A stretch of DNA of 64,000 bases from assembly GCF_039535785.1 (NCBI RefSeq), contig NZ_BAAAXV010000005.1:310001-374000 (forward strand). Direction: 5' to 3'. Shown here piece after piece: positions 51,216-62,220 of this stretch (its first letter is position 1; each line of letters begins with the position of its first letter). Below the pieces are notes generated by a model. It had not been told where the DNA came from and ran no database searches. It saw nothing but the letters and a program-made list of their open reading frames with translations. This DNA is from Nonomuraea helvata. GTDB lineage: Bacteria > Actinomycetota > Actinomycetes > Streptosporangiales > Streptosporangiaceae. A program made the position numbers and the translations under genes.

Positions 51216-52736
51216 ATGACACGCCACATGGAAATCCCCTGGTGGCGTGATGCCGTCGTCTATGAGATCTACGTCCGAAGCTTCGCCGACGCCTCAGGAG
51301 ACGGCGTCGGCGACCTGGCCGGGGTGCGCGAGCGCCTGCCGTACCTGCAGCGGCTGGGCGTCGACGCCATCTGGCTGACACCGTTCTACCCCTCCCCCAT
51401 GGCCGACGGCGGCTATGACGTGGCGGACTACCGTGGCGTCGATCCGCTGTTCGGCACGCTGGCCGACTTCGAGTCGCTGGTCGCGGACGCCCATGACCAC
51501 GGGCTTCGGGTGCTGGTCGACATCGTGCCCAACCACAGCTCGTCCGAGCATCCCTGGTTCCAGGCGGCGCTGCGCGGCGAGCGGCGCGACCGGTACATCT
51601 TCCGCGACACCACCAACAACTGGCAGTCCACGTTCGGCGGGTCGGCCTGGACGAGGGTGCCGGACGGGCAGTATTACCTGCATCTGTTCGCTCCCGGGCA
51701 GCCCGACTTCAACTGGCGCAATCCCGAGGTGCACGCCGAGTTCCTGGACATCCTGCGGTTCTGGCTGGACCGGGGCGTCGACGGGTTCCGTATCGACGTG
51801 GCGATGGGGCTCTACAAGGCCGAGGGGCTGCCCAACGTGGGCGACCAGTCGTTCAAGTCGATCTCGCCGGTGTGGGGGCAGCCCGAGGTGCACGACGTCT
51901 ACCGCGACTGGCGCAGGCTGCTGGACGGCTATCCGGGCGAACGGATGGCCGTGGGCGAGGTGTGGACGGACAGCTCCGAGGACCTCGCCCGCTACGTACG
52001 CCCCGATGAGCTGCACCAGAGCTTCAACTTCGCCTGGCTGCAGGCGCCCTGGTCGCCGACGGCGTTCAAGAAGGTCATCGACGACACGCTGGCCGCCGTG
52101 CCGTACGCGACATGGGTGCTGTCCAACCACGACGTCGTACGCCACCGCACCCGCTACGACGCGGCCGACCCCGGCACGGGCCTCGCGCGGGCCAGGGCGG
52201 CGCTGCTGACGATGCTGGCCCTGCCCGGCTCCGCCTACCTCTACCAGGGCGAGGAGCTGGGGCTGCCCGAGGTGATCGACCTGCCCGACGAGGCCAGGCA
52301 GGACCCGGTCTTCTTCCAGTCGAAGGGGGAGCTGCCCGGGCGCGACGGGTGCCGGGTGCCGCTCCCGTGGACGGTGGACGCCCCTTCGTACGGGTTCTCG
52401 CCCGGCGGGGTCGAGCCGTGGCTGCCGCAACCCGCCACGTTCGCGGAGCTGAGTGTCGAGAAGCAGGAGGGGGACACCGACTCGACGCTGGAGTTCTACC
52501 GCCGGGCCCTGGCATGCCGCCGTGACCTGGCACAATCAATTCCTTATACCTTGGAGTGGCTGGATTCCCCCGAGGGTGCGCTTTTCTTCACCCGCGGGGC
52601 GCTGACCTGCGCGATCAACTGCGGTCTCGGGCCGGTGCACCTGCCCGAGCACGACGCCGTGGTGCTGTCGAGCGGGCCGCTCAAGCGGGGCCTGCTGCCG
52701 CCCGACACAGCGGTGTGGCTGCGGCGCGACTCATGA
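51216..52736 (+). CDS. GH13 alpha-glucosidase (oligo-1,6-glucosidase type)
   Basis: 506 residues. GH13 regions in order: DIVPNHSS (I), GFRIDVAMG (II, nucleophile Asp), GEVWTDS (III, acid Glu) and [10 protein letters not shown] (IV, Asp); the C-terminal beta-domain is short. It fits alpha-glucosidase/oligo-1,6-glucosidase (QXXK-type) cytosolic use of maltose or oligosaccharides. ATG at 51216 has no strong ribosome binding site; an internal ATG at 51228 is an alternative. Its stop overlaps the convergent MFS gene by six bases (TCATGA). Confidence 0.9.
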   Translation: MTRHMEIPWWRDAVVYEIYVRSFADASGDGVGDLAGVRERLPYLQRLGVDAIWLTPFYPSPMADGGYDVADYRGVDPLFGTLADFESLVADAHDHGLRVLVDIVPNHSSSEHPWFQAALRGERRDRYIFRDTTNNWQSTFGGSAWTRVPDGQYYLHLFAPGQPDFNWRNPEVHAEFLDILRFWLDRGVDGFRIDVAMGLYKAEGLPNVGDQSFKSISPVWGQPEVHDVYRDWRRLLDGYPGERMAVGEVWTDSSEDLARYVRPDELHQSFNFAWLQAPWSPTAFKKVIDDTLAAVPYATWVLSNHDVVRHRTRYDAADPGTGLARARAALLTMLALPGSAYLYQGEELGLPEVIDLPDEARQDPVFFQSKGELPGRDGCRVPLPWTVDAPSYGFSPGGVEPWLPQPATFAELSVEKQEGDTDSTLEFYRRALACRRDLAQSIPYTLEWLDSPEGALFFTRGALTCAINCGLGPVHLPEHDAVVLSSGPLKRGLLPPDTAVWLRRDS

Positions 52737-53894
52737 CCCTCGTGGGCGCTCGCCGCGGAAGGGGATGACGGGCAGCGACAGCAGCGCGCACGTCAGACCC
52801 GCCGTGAAGCCCGCCCAGAACCCCACGTGCACGATCACCACGCCGGCCAGCGGCGTGGCGGCCAGGGAGACGGTGTTCTGGATGGTGTTGTGGGTGCCGA
52901 GCACCCTGCCCGCCCAGGCGGGCCCGGCCAGCTCGCCGGCGGCGAGGTAGGCGAGCCCGTTGCCGGCCACGGTCATCACCGCGGCCAGCGCGAGCATGGC
53001 CGGCCCGAGCCAGGTGCGCGCGAGCGTGCCGGCGACCAGCAGCGCGAGCACGCCCAGGCTCGCGAAGGTGATCAGCAGCAGGGGCCGCATGCGCAGGCCG
53101 GTCCTGTCGGACCAGCGCCCGACCGCGATGCGTACGACGGCCCCGCCGATGGCCGCCACCCCGAACAGCTGCCCGGCCGTCACGCTGTCCCAGCCGTACA
53201 GGCGCACCAGGCAGGTCACTCCGTACGTGCTGACCACGATCTGCGGAACCACGTGCAGGGCGCTGGTGGCATGCACGCGCCACAAGGCCCGCTGCCGGTA
53301 CGGCGTGCCCGCCGGCGCCGTGCCGGACCCGGAGATCTCGTGCGGCGGCTCGGCCAGGAAGAGCGCGGCCAGCACGGCGGCCAGCAGGCTGACGACGGCG
53401 CAGACGGTGAGCACGCCGGGCAGTCCGTGCGCCCGCGCGACCGGCGGCAGCAGGAACGCGCCGACGGCCATGCCCAACGTGAAGGAGACCTGGCGCAGGC
53501 CCATGGCGACGCCGCGCTCCGGCGGCTCGAACCAGCGCAGCACGATCCGGCCGCCGCCGACCATCGCGGCGGAGCCCGCCGCACCGGCCATGGCCAGCAG
53601 CGCGATCACCGCCCACGTCTGGCCGACGACGGCGACCGCGGCGAACAGCACGGCCGCCAGCCCCACGCCCGTGCCCAGGACCAGCCGCTCGCCGTGCCGG
53701 TCGGCCAGCGCGCCCCAGGCGACGAGGGTCACCAGGATGCCGATGGCCGGGGCGTTCGCGATGATGCCCGCCACTGGCAACGGAACCCCGAAATGTCGCT
53801 GTATTTCGGGCATGACGAGGGGCAGGCCGAAGAGACCTAAGGTGACGCTGGCATGTGCGTTGACACCCAGCGCCAGCATCAGCCAGCGCTTCAC
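52731..53894 (-). CDS. MFS transporter
   Basis: 387 residues, about 12 helices. Starts VKRWLMLALGVNAHASVTLG with GTG overlapping the TGA of the thioesterase gene (GTGA). GALADRHGERLVLGTG is the motif-A loop between helices 2 and 3, and VGRWSDRTGLRMRPLL the repeat in the second half. The substrate cannot be told; the close thioesterase suggests a metabolite or fatty-acyl context only weakly. Confidence 0.88.
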   Translation of the reverse strand: MKRWLMLALGVNAHASVTLGLFGLPLVMPEIQRHFGVPLPVAGIIANAPAIGILVTLVAWGALADRHGERLVLGTGVGLAAVLFAAVAVVGQTWAVIALLAMAGAAGSAAMVGGGRIVLRWFEPPERGVAMGLRQVSFTLGMAVGAFLLPPVARAHGLPGVLTVCAVVSLLAAVLAALFLAEPPHEISGSGTAPAGTPYRQRALWRVHATSALHVVPQIVVSTYGVTCLVRLYGWDSVTAGQLFGVAAIGGAVVRIAVGRWSDRTGLRMRPLLLITFASLGVLALLVAGTLARTWLGPAMLALAAVMTVAGNGLAYLAAGELAGPAWAGRVLGTHNTIQNTVSLAATPLAGVVIVHVGFWAGFTAGLTCALLSLPVIPFRGERPRGS

Positions 53895-54334
53895 GAGAAG
53901 CGTTTGAGATAGGTCAGCTCGCTCTCGGTGAGCCTGCGCGGCCCGGCCCGCTCGACGTCGTAGGCGGCGAGGACCGACTTCGCGGTGACGTACACCTCGC
54001 TGTCGTCGCGGATCTCGTACTGGAGCGAGAACCGCACCGCCCTGATCTCGGTCACCCACGTCTCGACCCGCACCGGGTCGGCGCGGAACCCGAGCGGGCG
54101 GCGGTAGTCGATCTCGTGGCGGGTCACCACCAGCCCCTTGAACGGTTCCTCGCCCGCGACGTACGGGTCGATGTGGAACATGCCGAAGCGGGCGTCCTCG
54201 AGGTAGTCGAGGAAACGCACGTTGTTCACGTGGCCCTGGGAGTCGACGTCGGCGAATCGCACCGTCCGAGGGTGGACATGTCGCTGGGGCTGGGAACGTT
54301 CAGGCACGTCCGCCACCGTACCCGCCCGGGACAT
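53891..54334 (-). CDS. Hotdog-fold acyl-CoA thioesterase (4HBT)
   Basis: 147 residues. RFADVDSQGHVNNVRFLDYL is the 4HBT pattern (catalytic Asp, GHVNN), then GLVVTRHEIDYRRPLGFRAD. FcbC/YbgC-like. Translationally coupled to the MFS gene by GTGA overlap. ATG 54334. Confidence 0.9.
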   Translation of the reverse strand: MSRAGTVADVPERSQPQRHVHPRTVRFADVDSQGHVNNVRFLDYLEDARFGMFHIDPYVAGEEPFKGLVVTRHEIDYRRPLGFRADPVRVETWVTEIRAVRFSLQYEIRDDSEVYVTAKSVLAAYDVERAGPRRLTESELTYLKRFS

Positions 54335-54500
54335 GTGGCCTTGCGGCAGGCTGACCCTACATTTCTGGATTTTACGAATTTGGTTCGCCTTCCGAAGGGA
54401 TCTCCCTGCCCGCGCGCCTGGTTGCCGGGGTCTGCGGACGACGACAGTTCGTTTTAGCCAGAATCATCACTCCGATACCGTTTCGTCCATGCAAGAGGTC

Positions 54501-55373
54501 ATGGAAACGCGGATGGACAGGCGGGCGCTCGCCGCCGCAGGTGTGACGGTCGTGCTGTGGGCGTCGGCCTTCGTGTCGATCCGCAGCGCCGGGCAGTTCT
54601 ACTCTCCTGGCGCCTTGGCTCTGGGGCGGCTGCTGGTCGCGGCGCTGGCCCTCGGTGTGATCCTCGTGGCGCGGCGCGAGGGGTGGCCCGCGCGCAAGGC
54701 GTGGCCCGGCATCGTGGTGTCCGGGGTGTTGTGGTTCGGCGTCTACATGGTCGCTCTGAACTGGGGTGAGACGCAGGTGGAAGCGGGCACCGCCGCGATG
54801 GTCATCAACATCGGGCCCCTGCTGATCGCGCTGCTCGCCGGCTGGTTCCTGCACGAGGGATTCCCCCGCAAGCTGCTGATCGGCATGGCCGTCTCGCTCG
54901 CCGGCGCGGTCGTCGTCGGGCTCTCCAAGTCCGAGGGCGGCGCCTCCTCGATCCTGGGCGTGGCGCTGTGCGTGGTGGCCGCCCTGTCCTGGGCGGTGGC
55001 CATCCTGGCGCAGAAGCCCGCGCTGCGGCACGCCTCCGCGTTGCAGGTGACCACCTTCGGTTGCGCGATCGGTGCGATCGCCTGCCTGCCGTTCGCCGGG
55101 CAGCTGGTGAGCCAGGTGGCCCAGGCTCCGACGACGGCAACGCTGAACGTCGTCTTCCTCGGCGTCTTCCCCACCGCCCTGGCCTTCACCACCTGGGCCT
55201 ACGCCCTGTCCAGGACCACGGCGGGGAACATGGGCGCCACCACCTACCTCGTCCCCACCCTGGTGGTGTTGATGTCGTGGGCGCTGCTCAGCGAGATCCC
55301 CGGCTGGCTCACCCTTGCCGGAGGGGCCCTCTGCCTGATCGGCGTCGCGATCTCCCGGCGGACGCGCGGATAG
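54501..55373 (+). CDS. EamA (DMT) transporter
   Basis: About 290 residues. Ten membrane helices in two EamA repeats: VTVVLWASAFVSIRSAGQFY, EAGTAAMVINIGPLLIALLA, CVVAALSWAVAILAQKPALR, and ATTYLVPTLVVLMSWALLSE. Exporter of an unknown metabolite. The start among three in-frame ATGs (54489, 54501, 54513) is uncertain; AAGAGG sits between the first and second. Confidence 0.87.
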   Translation: METRMDRRALAAAGVTVVLWASAFVSIRSAGQFYSPGALALGRLLVAALALGVILVARREGWPARKAWPGIVVSGVLWFGVYMVALNWGETQVEAGTAAMVINIGPLLIALLAGWFLHEGFPRKLLIGMAVSLAGAVVVGLSKSEGGASSILGVALCVVAALSWAVAILAQKPALRHASALQVTTFGCAIGAIACLPFAGQLVSQVAQAPTTATLNVVFLGVFPTALAFTTWAYALSRTTAGNMGATTYLVPTLVVLMSWALLSEIPGWLTLAGGALCLIGVAISRRTRG

Positions 55374-55478
55374 CGCGACGGCGCGGATCGTTTCCGGATG
55401 TCCGAGGCGCGGCACCGCACCATGGGCATCCGTCTTCACAGGCCGAGCGTAGGCTCACCCACTCCGTCCAGGATCGAC

Positions 55479-55513
55479 GAAGGCGGGGCGGCGAATGATG
55501 CCGCCCCGCCTTC
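55479..55513. terminator. Strong bidirectional terminator between the EamA gene and ettA
   Basis: GAAGGCGGGGCGGC (55479-55492) pairs with GCCGCCCCGCCTTC (55500-55513), 14-bp stem, loop GAATGAT. It follows the EamA gene by 105 bp and lies between convergent genes. Confidence 0.8.
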
Positions 55514-55558
55514 TGCCGTACAAGAGGTGAGGTTTCGACCTTCAGACTCAGTCGCGGT

Positions 55559-55582
55559 CCCGCCCGTGCTCGCACGGGCGGG
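55559..55582 (-). terminator. Terminator of ettA
   Basis: CCCGCCCGTG (55559-55568) and CACGGGCGGG (55573-55582), 10-bp stem with CTCG loop, six bases from the ettA stop on the minus strand. Confidence 0.7.
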
Positions 55583-55587
55583 GCGGC

Positions 55588-57252
<1,665 letters not shown>

Positions 57253-57420
57253 GCCCTCTAGCTTAGGGGCTCCGCACCCAGGCTTCTGCCGCTCCTCCCG
57301 CTACACCCTTGCAAGAGCGACCACAGCCCACCGGCTCCATGGCTGGGCGCTGGATGTGCCGATGGCGGGAAAGCGGCCCTTTGCTCAGTACGACGCCTGC
57401 GAGAGCGGGCATGAGGACGG

Positions 57421-57510
57421 AGCCGACATCCCACCGTCAGACAGGAACGCAGCCGACATCCCACCGTCAGACATGGGGACGGCGCCGACATCGCGAGGTC
57501 GGACATGACG
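57421..57510. repeat. Tandem 30-bp repeat, nearly three copies
   Basis: AGCCGACATCCCACCGTCAG plus ACA occurs at 57421-57443 and again, exactly, at 57451-57473 (30-bp period), and a weakened third copy (CCGACATC...GACATG) at ~57484-57507. Lies in the 576-bp gap between ettA and the GGDEF gene, which holds no convincing gene. Confidence 0.8.
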
Positions 57511-57551
57511 CGGAGCCGTCATCCGGCCGTCATCCGCCCGTCGGGCCTCGA

Positions 57552-57614
57552 GCATCGGGCGTCCGGCGTCCGGCGTCGGGCATCGGGCATCGGGCATCGG
57601 GCATCGGGCATCGA
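57552..57614. repeat. Seven-bp tandem array, nine units
   Basis: Nine consecutive heptads of the form GC(A/G)TC(G/C)G from 57552; five are GCATCGG in a row. Classic simple-sequence array in a noncoding gap. Confidence 0.85.
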
Positions 57615-57720
57615 CACGAAATCGGCATCCCGCCATTGAGGATCGGTGCAGGGCAACGCGTGGCCCGAGTGGGCGATCCCGCCCCAGGTCAGGAGTCGGT
57701 GCCCGAGGGGGACGGAGTCG

Positions 57721-57828
57721 GGAGGCGGCGCGCTTGGGTGGAGTCAGAAGGCGGCGTGCTTGTGGGAGCGAGGCAGAAAACGGCATCCCTGGGCAACCGC
57801 CCCAGGAAGCGGCGTACCTGGGGACGGG
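57721..57828. repeat. Degenerate ~29-bp tandem repeats, four copies
   Basis: Units start GGAGGCGGCG (57721), AGAAGGCGGCG (57746), AGAAAACGGC (57775) and AGGAAGCGGCG (57804). They end right at the GGDEF stop codon (57829). The region between the heptads and these repeats (57615-57720) holds nothing else I recognise. Confidence 0.55.
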
Positions 57829-59124
57829 TCAAGGGTTGGGGTCGTTGGGGAGGGAGCCTGGGGGCGGTGTCTGGACGACCGGGATGCAGACGCGGTCCCG
57901 TCCCAGCTCCTTAGCCCGGTACAGTGCCAGGTCGGCGGCGGCCAGCAGGTCGATCAGGTCGTCTCCGTGAACGCTCATCAAAGCCACCCCGGCCGAGACG
58001 GTCACCCTGACGAGGTGGTCGTCGACGGGAATCGCCATGTGGCCGATGAGGGCGCGGAGGCGTTCGGCGACCTGGCGGGCCTCGCGGCCGTCGGCGCCGG
58101 GCAGCAGGACCACGAACTCCTCACCCCCGAACCTGCCCACCACGTCATAGTCCCGTAGCTGGGTGCGCAACGTGGACGCCACACCCACCAGCACCTGATC
58201 GCCGACCAGGTGGCCGTGGGCGTCGTTGACCCGTTTGAAGTGGTCGATGTCGATGATCAGGACCGCCAGGGTGCCGCCGGTCCTGCGGGCCCGGACTATC
58301 TCGGTGTCGGCCTCGCGCTGCCAGGCGGCGGCGTTCAGCAGGCCCGTCTTGGCATCGGTGCGGGCGGCGGCCTGGAGCTGGGCATGGAGCAGGCTGCGCT
58401 GCAGCAGCACCACCGGCGGCAAGGCCAGGATCAGCAGGGACAGGTTGAGGCCGCAGCAGATCGAGACAGTGACGCCCAGGCAGAGCTCGACGATGTCGAG
58501 CATCAGGCTCTCGCGGTTCCACAGGACGTCCCGCCACGCGATGTCGGGGTCGGCGGTATGGGCGGCGATCGCGATGAGGGCGATGTTGAGCAGGGCGAAC
58601 AGCACGGCCGCCGCCACCGCGTAGAGGATCGGCGGGCCGCTGCCCTGTGACAGCACCCACGGATCATTGACGAACCGGTGGAACGCGACGGAGGCCGTAC
58701 ACCCGGCCAGCCCGATGGCGGCCGAGGTGAACACCCGGCGGTAGAGAACGGTAGCCCGCACCCGCATCTGCAGCAGGACCTGCAGCACGATCGGCGCGAA
58801 AATGGCGTAGAGCGGCGGCAGAAGCAGCGCCACCGGTAGCCACCACGCCGACAGCAGGTCCCGCGAGACCCCGGCGGGCATGCCCAGCCTCCGGGTGGCC
58901 TCGATGCAGACCGCGCCACATGCCATGAGAGCGCCGAACGTGAGCATGTCACGCCACTGGAAGACGGTGGTCACGGCGCAGACCATGATCGCTGCCAGAT
59001 CGAGAGCGACGATCGCGCACAAGTAGACCACGAGAGGGCGACGTTGCCCCAGCAGCGGCCAGCGACCCGCCAGGGTTGACACACCGTCGCCAGATCTGAT
59101 CGAGGCGTGACTGGTCGCCGCCAT
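57829..59124 (-). CDS. Membrane diguanylate cyclase (GGDEF)
   Basis: 431 residues. Start ATG 59124 with GAGAGGAG nearby. Seven or so membrane helices (~38-255, such as VALLLPPLYAIFAPIVLQVL) make an input domain, then the GGDEF domain: ARTDAKTGLLNAAAWQREAD, IDHFKRVNDAHGHLVGDQVL and the active site RFGGEEFVVLLPG (GGEEF). The RxxD inhibition site, RDYD, is five residues before GGEEF, so it is a cyclase with c-di-GMP product feedback. Typical actinomycete membrane cyclase. Confidence 0.9.
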   Translation of the reverse strand: MAATSHASIRSGDGVSTLAGRWPLLGQRRPLVVYLCAIVALDLAAIMVCAVTTVFQWRDMLTFGALMACGAVCIEATRRLGMPAGVSRDLLSAWWLPVALLLPPLYAIFAPIVLQVLLQMRVRATVLYRRVFTSAAIGLAGCTASVAFHRFVNDPWVLSQGSGPPILYAVAAAVLFALLNIALIAIAAHTADPDIAWRDVLWNRESLMLDIVELCLGVTVSICCGLNLSLLILALPPVVLLQRSLLHAQLQAAARTDAKTGLLNAAAWQREADTEIVRARRTGGTLAVLIIDIDHFKRVNDAHGHLVGDQVLVGVASTLRTQLRDYDVVGRFGGEEFVVLLPGADGREARQVAERLRALIGHMAIPVDDHLVRVTVSAGVALMSVHGDDLIDLLAAADLALYRAKELGRDRVCIPVVQTPPPGSLPNDPNP

Positions 59125-59562
59125 CTCGTCTCCTCTCAGACTAACGATGTGTAACACAATAATTGCGGAGTGTGCGATGTGCGATGGGAACGGATACGTT
59201 GGCAATGACTACACACACCTGCTCATGCCGAGGGCAGGCCGTGTTGGACAGCCGTGCTGGAAAGGAGCAACCATGGTGCGGGGCGTGATCTGGACCTGAA
59301 CAGATGCTCTGGCCATCTGCCGTGAGTAACAACACCATCGGCCGGCCGCCCTCGGGGTCAGTCAACGGGAACCACGGCCGGTGCCCCCTCCTCCCCCCTC
59401 CATCCAACCCTTCTCTGCGTTTCTGCATCCCTGCGCTGCATCCACCAGCGCTTCTCCTTTCGCGGCCCCCTCCAGGTCGTTCTGCGCCGCTGCGATGCCC
59501 TGTGCCGATGGTGCGGGGGCACCGGGTTGGCGGTCGATGCCCCCTGCACGTGATGACGTGCC
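59125..59562. other. Intergenic region between the GGDEF and ssb genes
   Basis: 438 bp. I see no gene of normal size. An eight-codon frame (59273-59299, ATGGTGCGGG...ACCTGA) with AAGGAG seven bases upstream might be a leader peptide. The pyrimidine-rich right part (59390-59500) has weak short repeats. Confidence 0.5.
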
Positions 59563-60387
59563 CTACGCCGCTACTCGTTCCGCCATCGCCAGTTCGCCCG
59601 CGTCGCCATCCATCTGGGGCGTCGTCTCGTCAGCCTCGGCACCCAGGATGCGTACTGTGCCGTCCCCCGAGGAAGGTGCCAGGCCGTCCTCCTCTTCCGA
59701 GGAAGGTGCCGGGCTGCCCTCTTCTCCCGAGGAACGTGCCGGGCTGCCCTCTCCGTTCAGCGGACGCAGAGTGCCGACCTCCTCGTTCAGGGAACGCACG
59801 GCCGCACCCGGCGACGGCGGGGTGTCGCCTTCCGTGGTCAGAGTGCGTGCCGCGTCGTAGTCCGTCCCCAGGGAGCTGTCGGTCTCCAGGGTGTGGAACG
59901 GGTTGGCCTCCGTGGTGGAGCGTGAGCGGGGCAGGCTCCTGAGGCTGCGGGTGCTGCCCATGGCCCAGTCGCGGGTCTCCTCGTCCAGGCGGTCGCGCAT
60001 CTCCTTGCTCATCGACACCGTCCCAGAACGGTCCGGCTTGGCGAAGACGCCGGTGCCCCAGCGCAGGTCGTGCCCCACGGCGCTGGCCTCTATCTCGGGC
60101 ACGAAACGGCGATCACCCTCCGGGCCGAACTCACGGATACGCAACTTGCCCGAGACCACCACAGGGTGTCCTGCCCGGATGGAGGCGGCGACGTTGTCTC
60201 CCAACGCGCGCCAGCAGCGGACCGTGAAGCACACCCGCTCGCCGTCCGTCCACTGGCCCGTCTTCTTGTCGAAGTAGCGGTGGGAGGAGAACACCTTCAG
60301 AGAGGTGACCCTGCTGCCGTCCTCGAAGCTGTACTGCCTCGGCTCTGCTGCGACGTTGCCGGTGAGTGTGATGTAGATGTCGTTCAT
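59563..60387 (-). CDS. Single-stranded DNA-binding protein (paralogue with repeat tail)
   Basis: 274 residues. SSB OB-fold at 1-115: MNDIYITLTGNVAAEPRQYS, VTSLKVFSSHRYFDKKTGQW, RALGDNVAASIRAGHPVVVS and EIEASAVGHDLRWG. The C-terminal half is acidic low complexity with 10-residue repeats such as GEEGSPAPSSEEED, encoded by 30-bp tandem DNA (59669-59758). The acidic tip DDDxPF, which binds partner proteins in housekeeping SSB, is missing; it ends MAERVAA. So it is probably a paralogue, not the replication SSB. Confidence 0.88.
   Translation of the reverse strand: MNDIYITLTGNVAAEPRQYSFEDGSRVTSLKVFSSHRYFDKKTGQWTDGERVCFTVRCWRALGDNVAASIRAGHPVVVSGKLRIREFGPEGDRRFVPEIEASAVGHDLRWGTGVFAKPDRSGTVSMSKEMRDRLDEETRDWAMGSTRSLRSLPRSRSTTEANPFHTLETDSSLGTDYDAARTLTTEGDTPPSPGAAVRSLNEEVGTLRPLNGEGSPARSSGEEGSPAPSSEEEDGLAPSSGDGTVRILGAEADETTPQMDGDAGELAMAERVAA
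59669..59758. repeat. Three 30-bp tandem repeats inside the SSB gene
   Basis: Units begin GAGGAAGGTGCC at 59669 and 59699 and GAGGAACGTGCC at 59729. They encode the repetitive Ser/Pro/Glu tail of the SSB paralogue. Confidence 0.85.
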
Positions 60388-60476
60388 CCCGTGCCTCCCA
60401 TGCGGCGGGCCTGCTGCCCGCGATCTGGGAAAAGGGTGCCGGGGGAAGGACTGCTTCCGGGCTCTGGAACGCCGTT

Positions 60477-60559
60477 CTGTGGATGGAGGCGTCGCAGTTC
60501 ACCGAGGCTGTGGATGGAGGCGTCGCAGTTCGCCGGGGCTGTGGATGGAGACATCCGCC
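60477..60559. repeat. 31-bp tandem repeats upstream of ssb
   Basis: CTGTGGATGGAGGCGTCGCA begins at 60477 and 60508, with a partial third at 60539 (CTGTGGATGGAGACATCCGCC). In the 210-bp gap between dynB and ssb, 5' of the SSB gene. Confidence 0.85.
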
Positions 60560-60597
60560 GTAGTGACGGTGGTCGCAGCACCCACAGCCACGTGGCG

Positions 60598-62220
60598 TCA
60601 GGCCGACAGGTCTCTCATGGCCGTGTAGAAGGCGTGGTGGCGGGCCAGTTCGCGCTCCACCGGCTCCACGACCATCGTCGCCGACACGGCCCCCACCCGC
60701 CGCCTCATCTCGCGCTCGAGCCGCTCACGCTCGCGAGAGGCCCCGAGCTCGACGAAGTTGCGGGACGCGATCCCCGACAAGGCCCCGAGTCCCAGCACCG
60801 ACGCCATCATGAGCCCCACCCACGGCAACGTCGCGCTGTCGCCCAGCAGTTCCAGCGCCGGAGGCAACTGCCCGGGCATCAGCAGGCCGACCCCGAGCCA
60901 GGCCAGTCCGGCCACGAACGCCACCACCAGGACGTACTGCCACACCTGGAGCACCCGCCACCACGCGGGCACCCGGTCGAGCTGCGGCGCCACCTCCGCG
61001 AGGTCCTCGGACAGGGCCTGCGGGAGCTGGCCCACGCGGGACCTGGCCGCCTGGTGCACGGCGCTCCGCCACACGGGGTGCATCCCCACGGACAGCCCGT
61101 CGGCGAGCGCCTGCACGGCGTTGGCGACCTCGGCCGACTGCGCGGTGACCGAGCCGGTCGTGATGCCGCGGATCTCCTCCCCCACGTCCTGCAGGCGCAG
61201 GGTCTTCAGCGGGTCCGAGCGGAACTTCGAGAACCACCGCGGGTACGGCCAGCCGACCCACTGGCTCGACCGCTCCGCGTAGACGTTCTCCATGGCCTCG
61301 CCCACGGCCGGCACGCCCACCGCGTCGCACAGCGCGTCCGTCAGCCCCATGCGGCGGGCCTCGTCCACCGTGGACGGCGCCGACAGGGCCTCGCCCAGCG
61401 GCATCGCCTTGCTGAGACGCTGCTCCAGCCGGTGCAGGTCAGCCTCGAGCTTCTGGATGGCGGCACGCCGGCGGGCGACCGCCGTCGCGATGACGCTCCT
61501 GAGGCTCTCGATGCCCCGGCCCGTGACCGCGGAGGTGGGTACGACGCTGGGATGCTCGACGCCCTCGCGGCGCAGCAGGTCGTTGAGGTCGATGACCAGC
61601 TCGGCCAGCTCCTCCTTGGTGAGCTTGTCGGCCTGGTTGAGCGCGAACACGGTCACCGCCTCGTGCCCCGCCAGCTCCGTCACGTAGCGGCGGTGCGTGG
61701 ACGCGTCGGCGTACTTCTGCGGGTCCAGCACCCACACCACCAGGTCCGCCAGGCCGATGAGCCGGTCGGCCTCGGTGTCGGTGAGCGCCCTGATCGAGTC
61801 GTGGTCGGGCAGGTCGAGCAGGATCAGCCCGTGGAGCTGACTGTCTCCCTTGTCGAGCGCGCTGGCCCGGGAGAAGCGGTGCCGCCACTGGATCTGCAGC
61901 CAGTCGAGCAGCGGCCCGGCTCCCTCCAGCCCCCACACACAGGCGTGCGTGCGGGCCGTGGTCGGCCGGCGTACGCCGGTGGGCGACAGCTCGAGCCCCG
62001 AGATGGCGTTGAACAGCGACGACTTGCCACTGCCCGTGCCGCCCGCTAGGGCGACCACGGTGTGCTCGGACGAGAGCTTGAGCCGTTCGCCGGCCTGCTG
62101 CAGCAGCGCGTTGGCCTCGTTGAGCAGCTTCCTGTCCAGCCGCCCTGGACCGTGCTCGACCACTTTGGTGAGCGCGGACAGCCGTGAAGCAGGCCCTGGC
62201 CTGGTGGTCATGGTCGTCAT
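60598..62220 (-). CDS. dynB: Dynamin-like GTPase with two C-terminal membrane helices (DynB-type)
   Basis: 540 residues. GTPase: P-loop AGGTGSGKSSLFNAI (~60-75), switch-type RRPTTARTHACVW, G3 LLDLPDHDS, G4 NQAD in FALNQADKLT. Two membrane helices at ~430-452 (QYVLVVAFVAGLAWLGVGLL) and ~467-485. This matches Streptomyces DynB, which with DynA steadies FtsZ rings at the sporulation septum. ATG overlaps the TGA of the upstream gene (ATGA), so the pair is coupled. Gene name rests on architecture. Confidence 0.78.
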   Translation of the reverse strand: MTTMTTRPGPASRLSALTKVVEHGPGRLDRKLLNEANALLQQAGERLKLSSEHTVVALAGGTGSGKSSLFNAISGLELSPTGVRRPTTARTHACVWGLEGAGPLLDWLQIQWRHRFSRASALDKGDSQLHGLILLDLPDHDSIRALTDTEADRLIGLADLVVWVLDPQKYADASTHRRYVTELAGHEAVTVFALNQADKLTKEELAELVIDLNDLLRREGVEHPSVVPTSAVTGRGIESLRSVIATAVARRRAAIQKLEADLHRLEQRLSKAMPLGEALSAPSTVDEARRMGLTDALCDAVGVPAVGEAMENVYAERSSQWVGWPYPRWFSKFRSDPLKTLRLQDVGEEIRGITTGSVTAQSAEVANAVQALADGLSVGMHPVWRSAVHQAARSRVGQLPQALSEDLAEVAPQLDRVPAWWRVLQVWQYVLVVAFVAGLAWLGVGLLMPGQLPPALELLGDSATLPWVGLMMASVLGLGALSGIASRNFVELGASRERERLEREMRRRVGAVSATMVVEPVERELARHHAFYTAMRDLSA

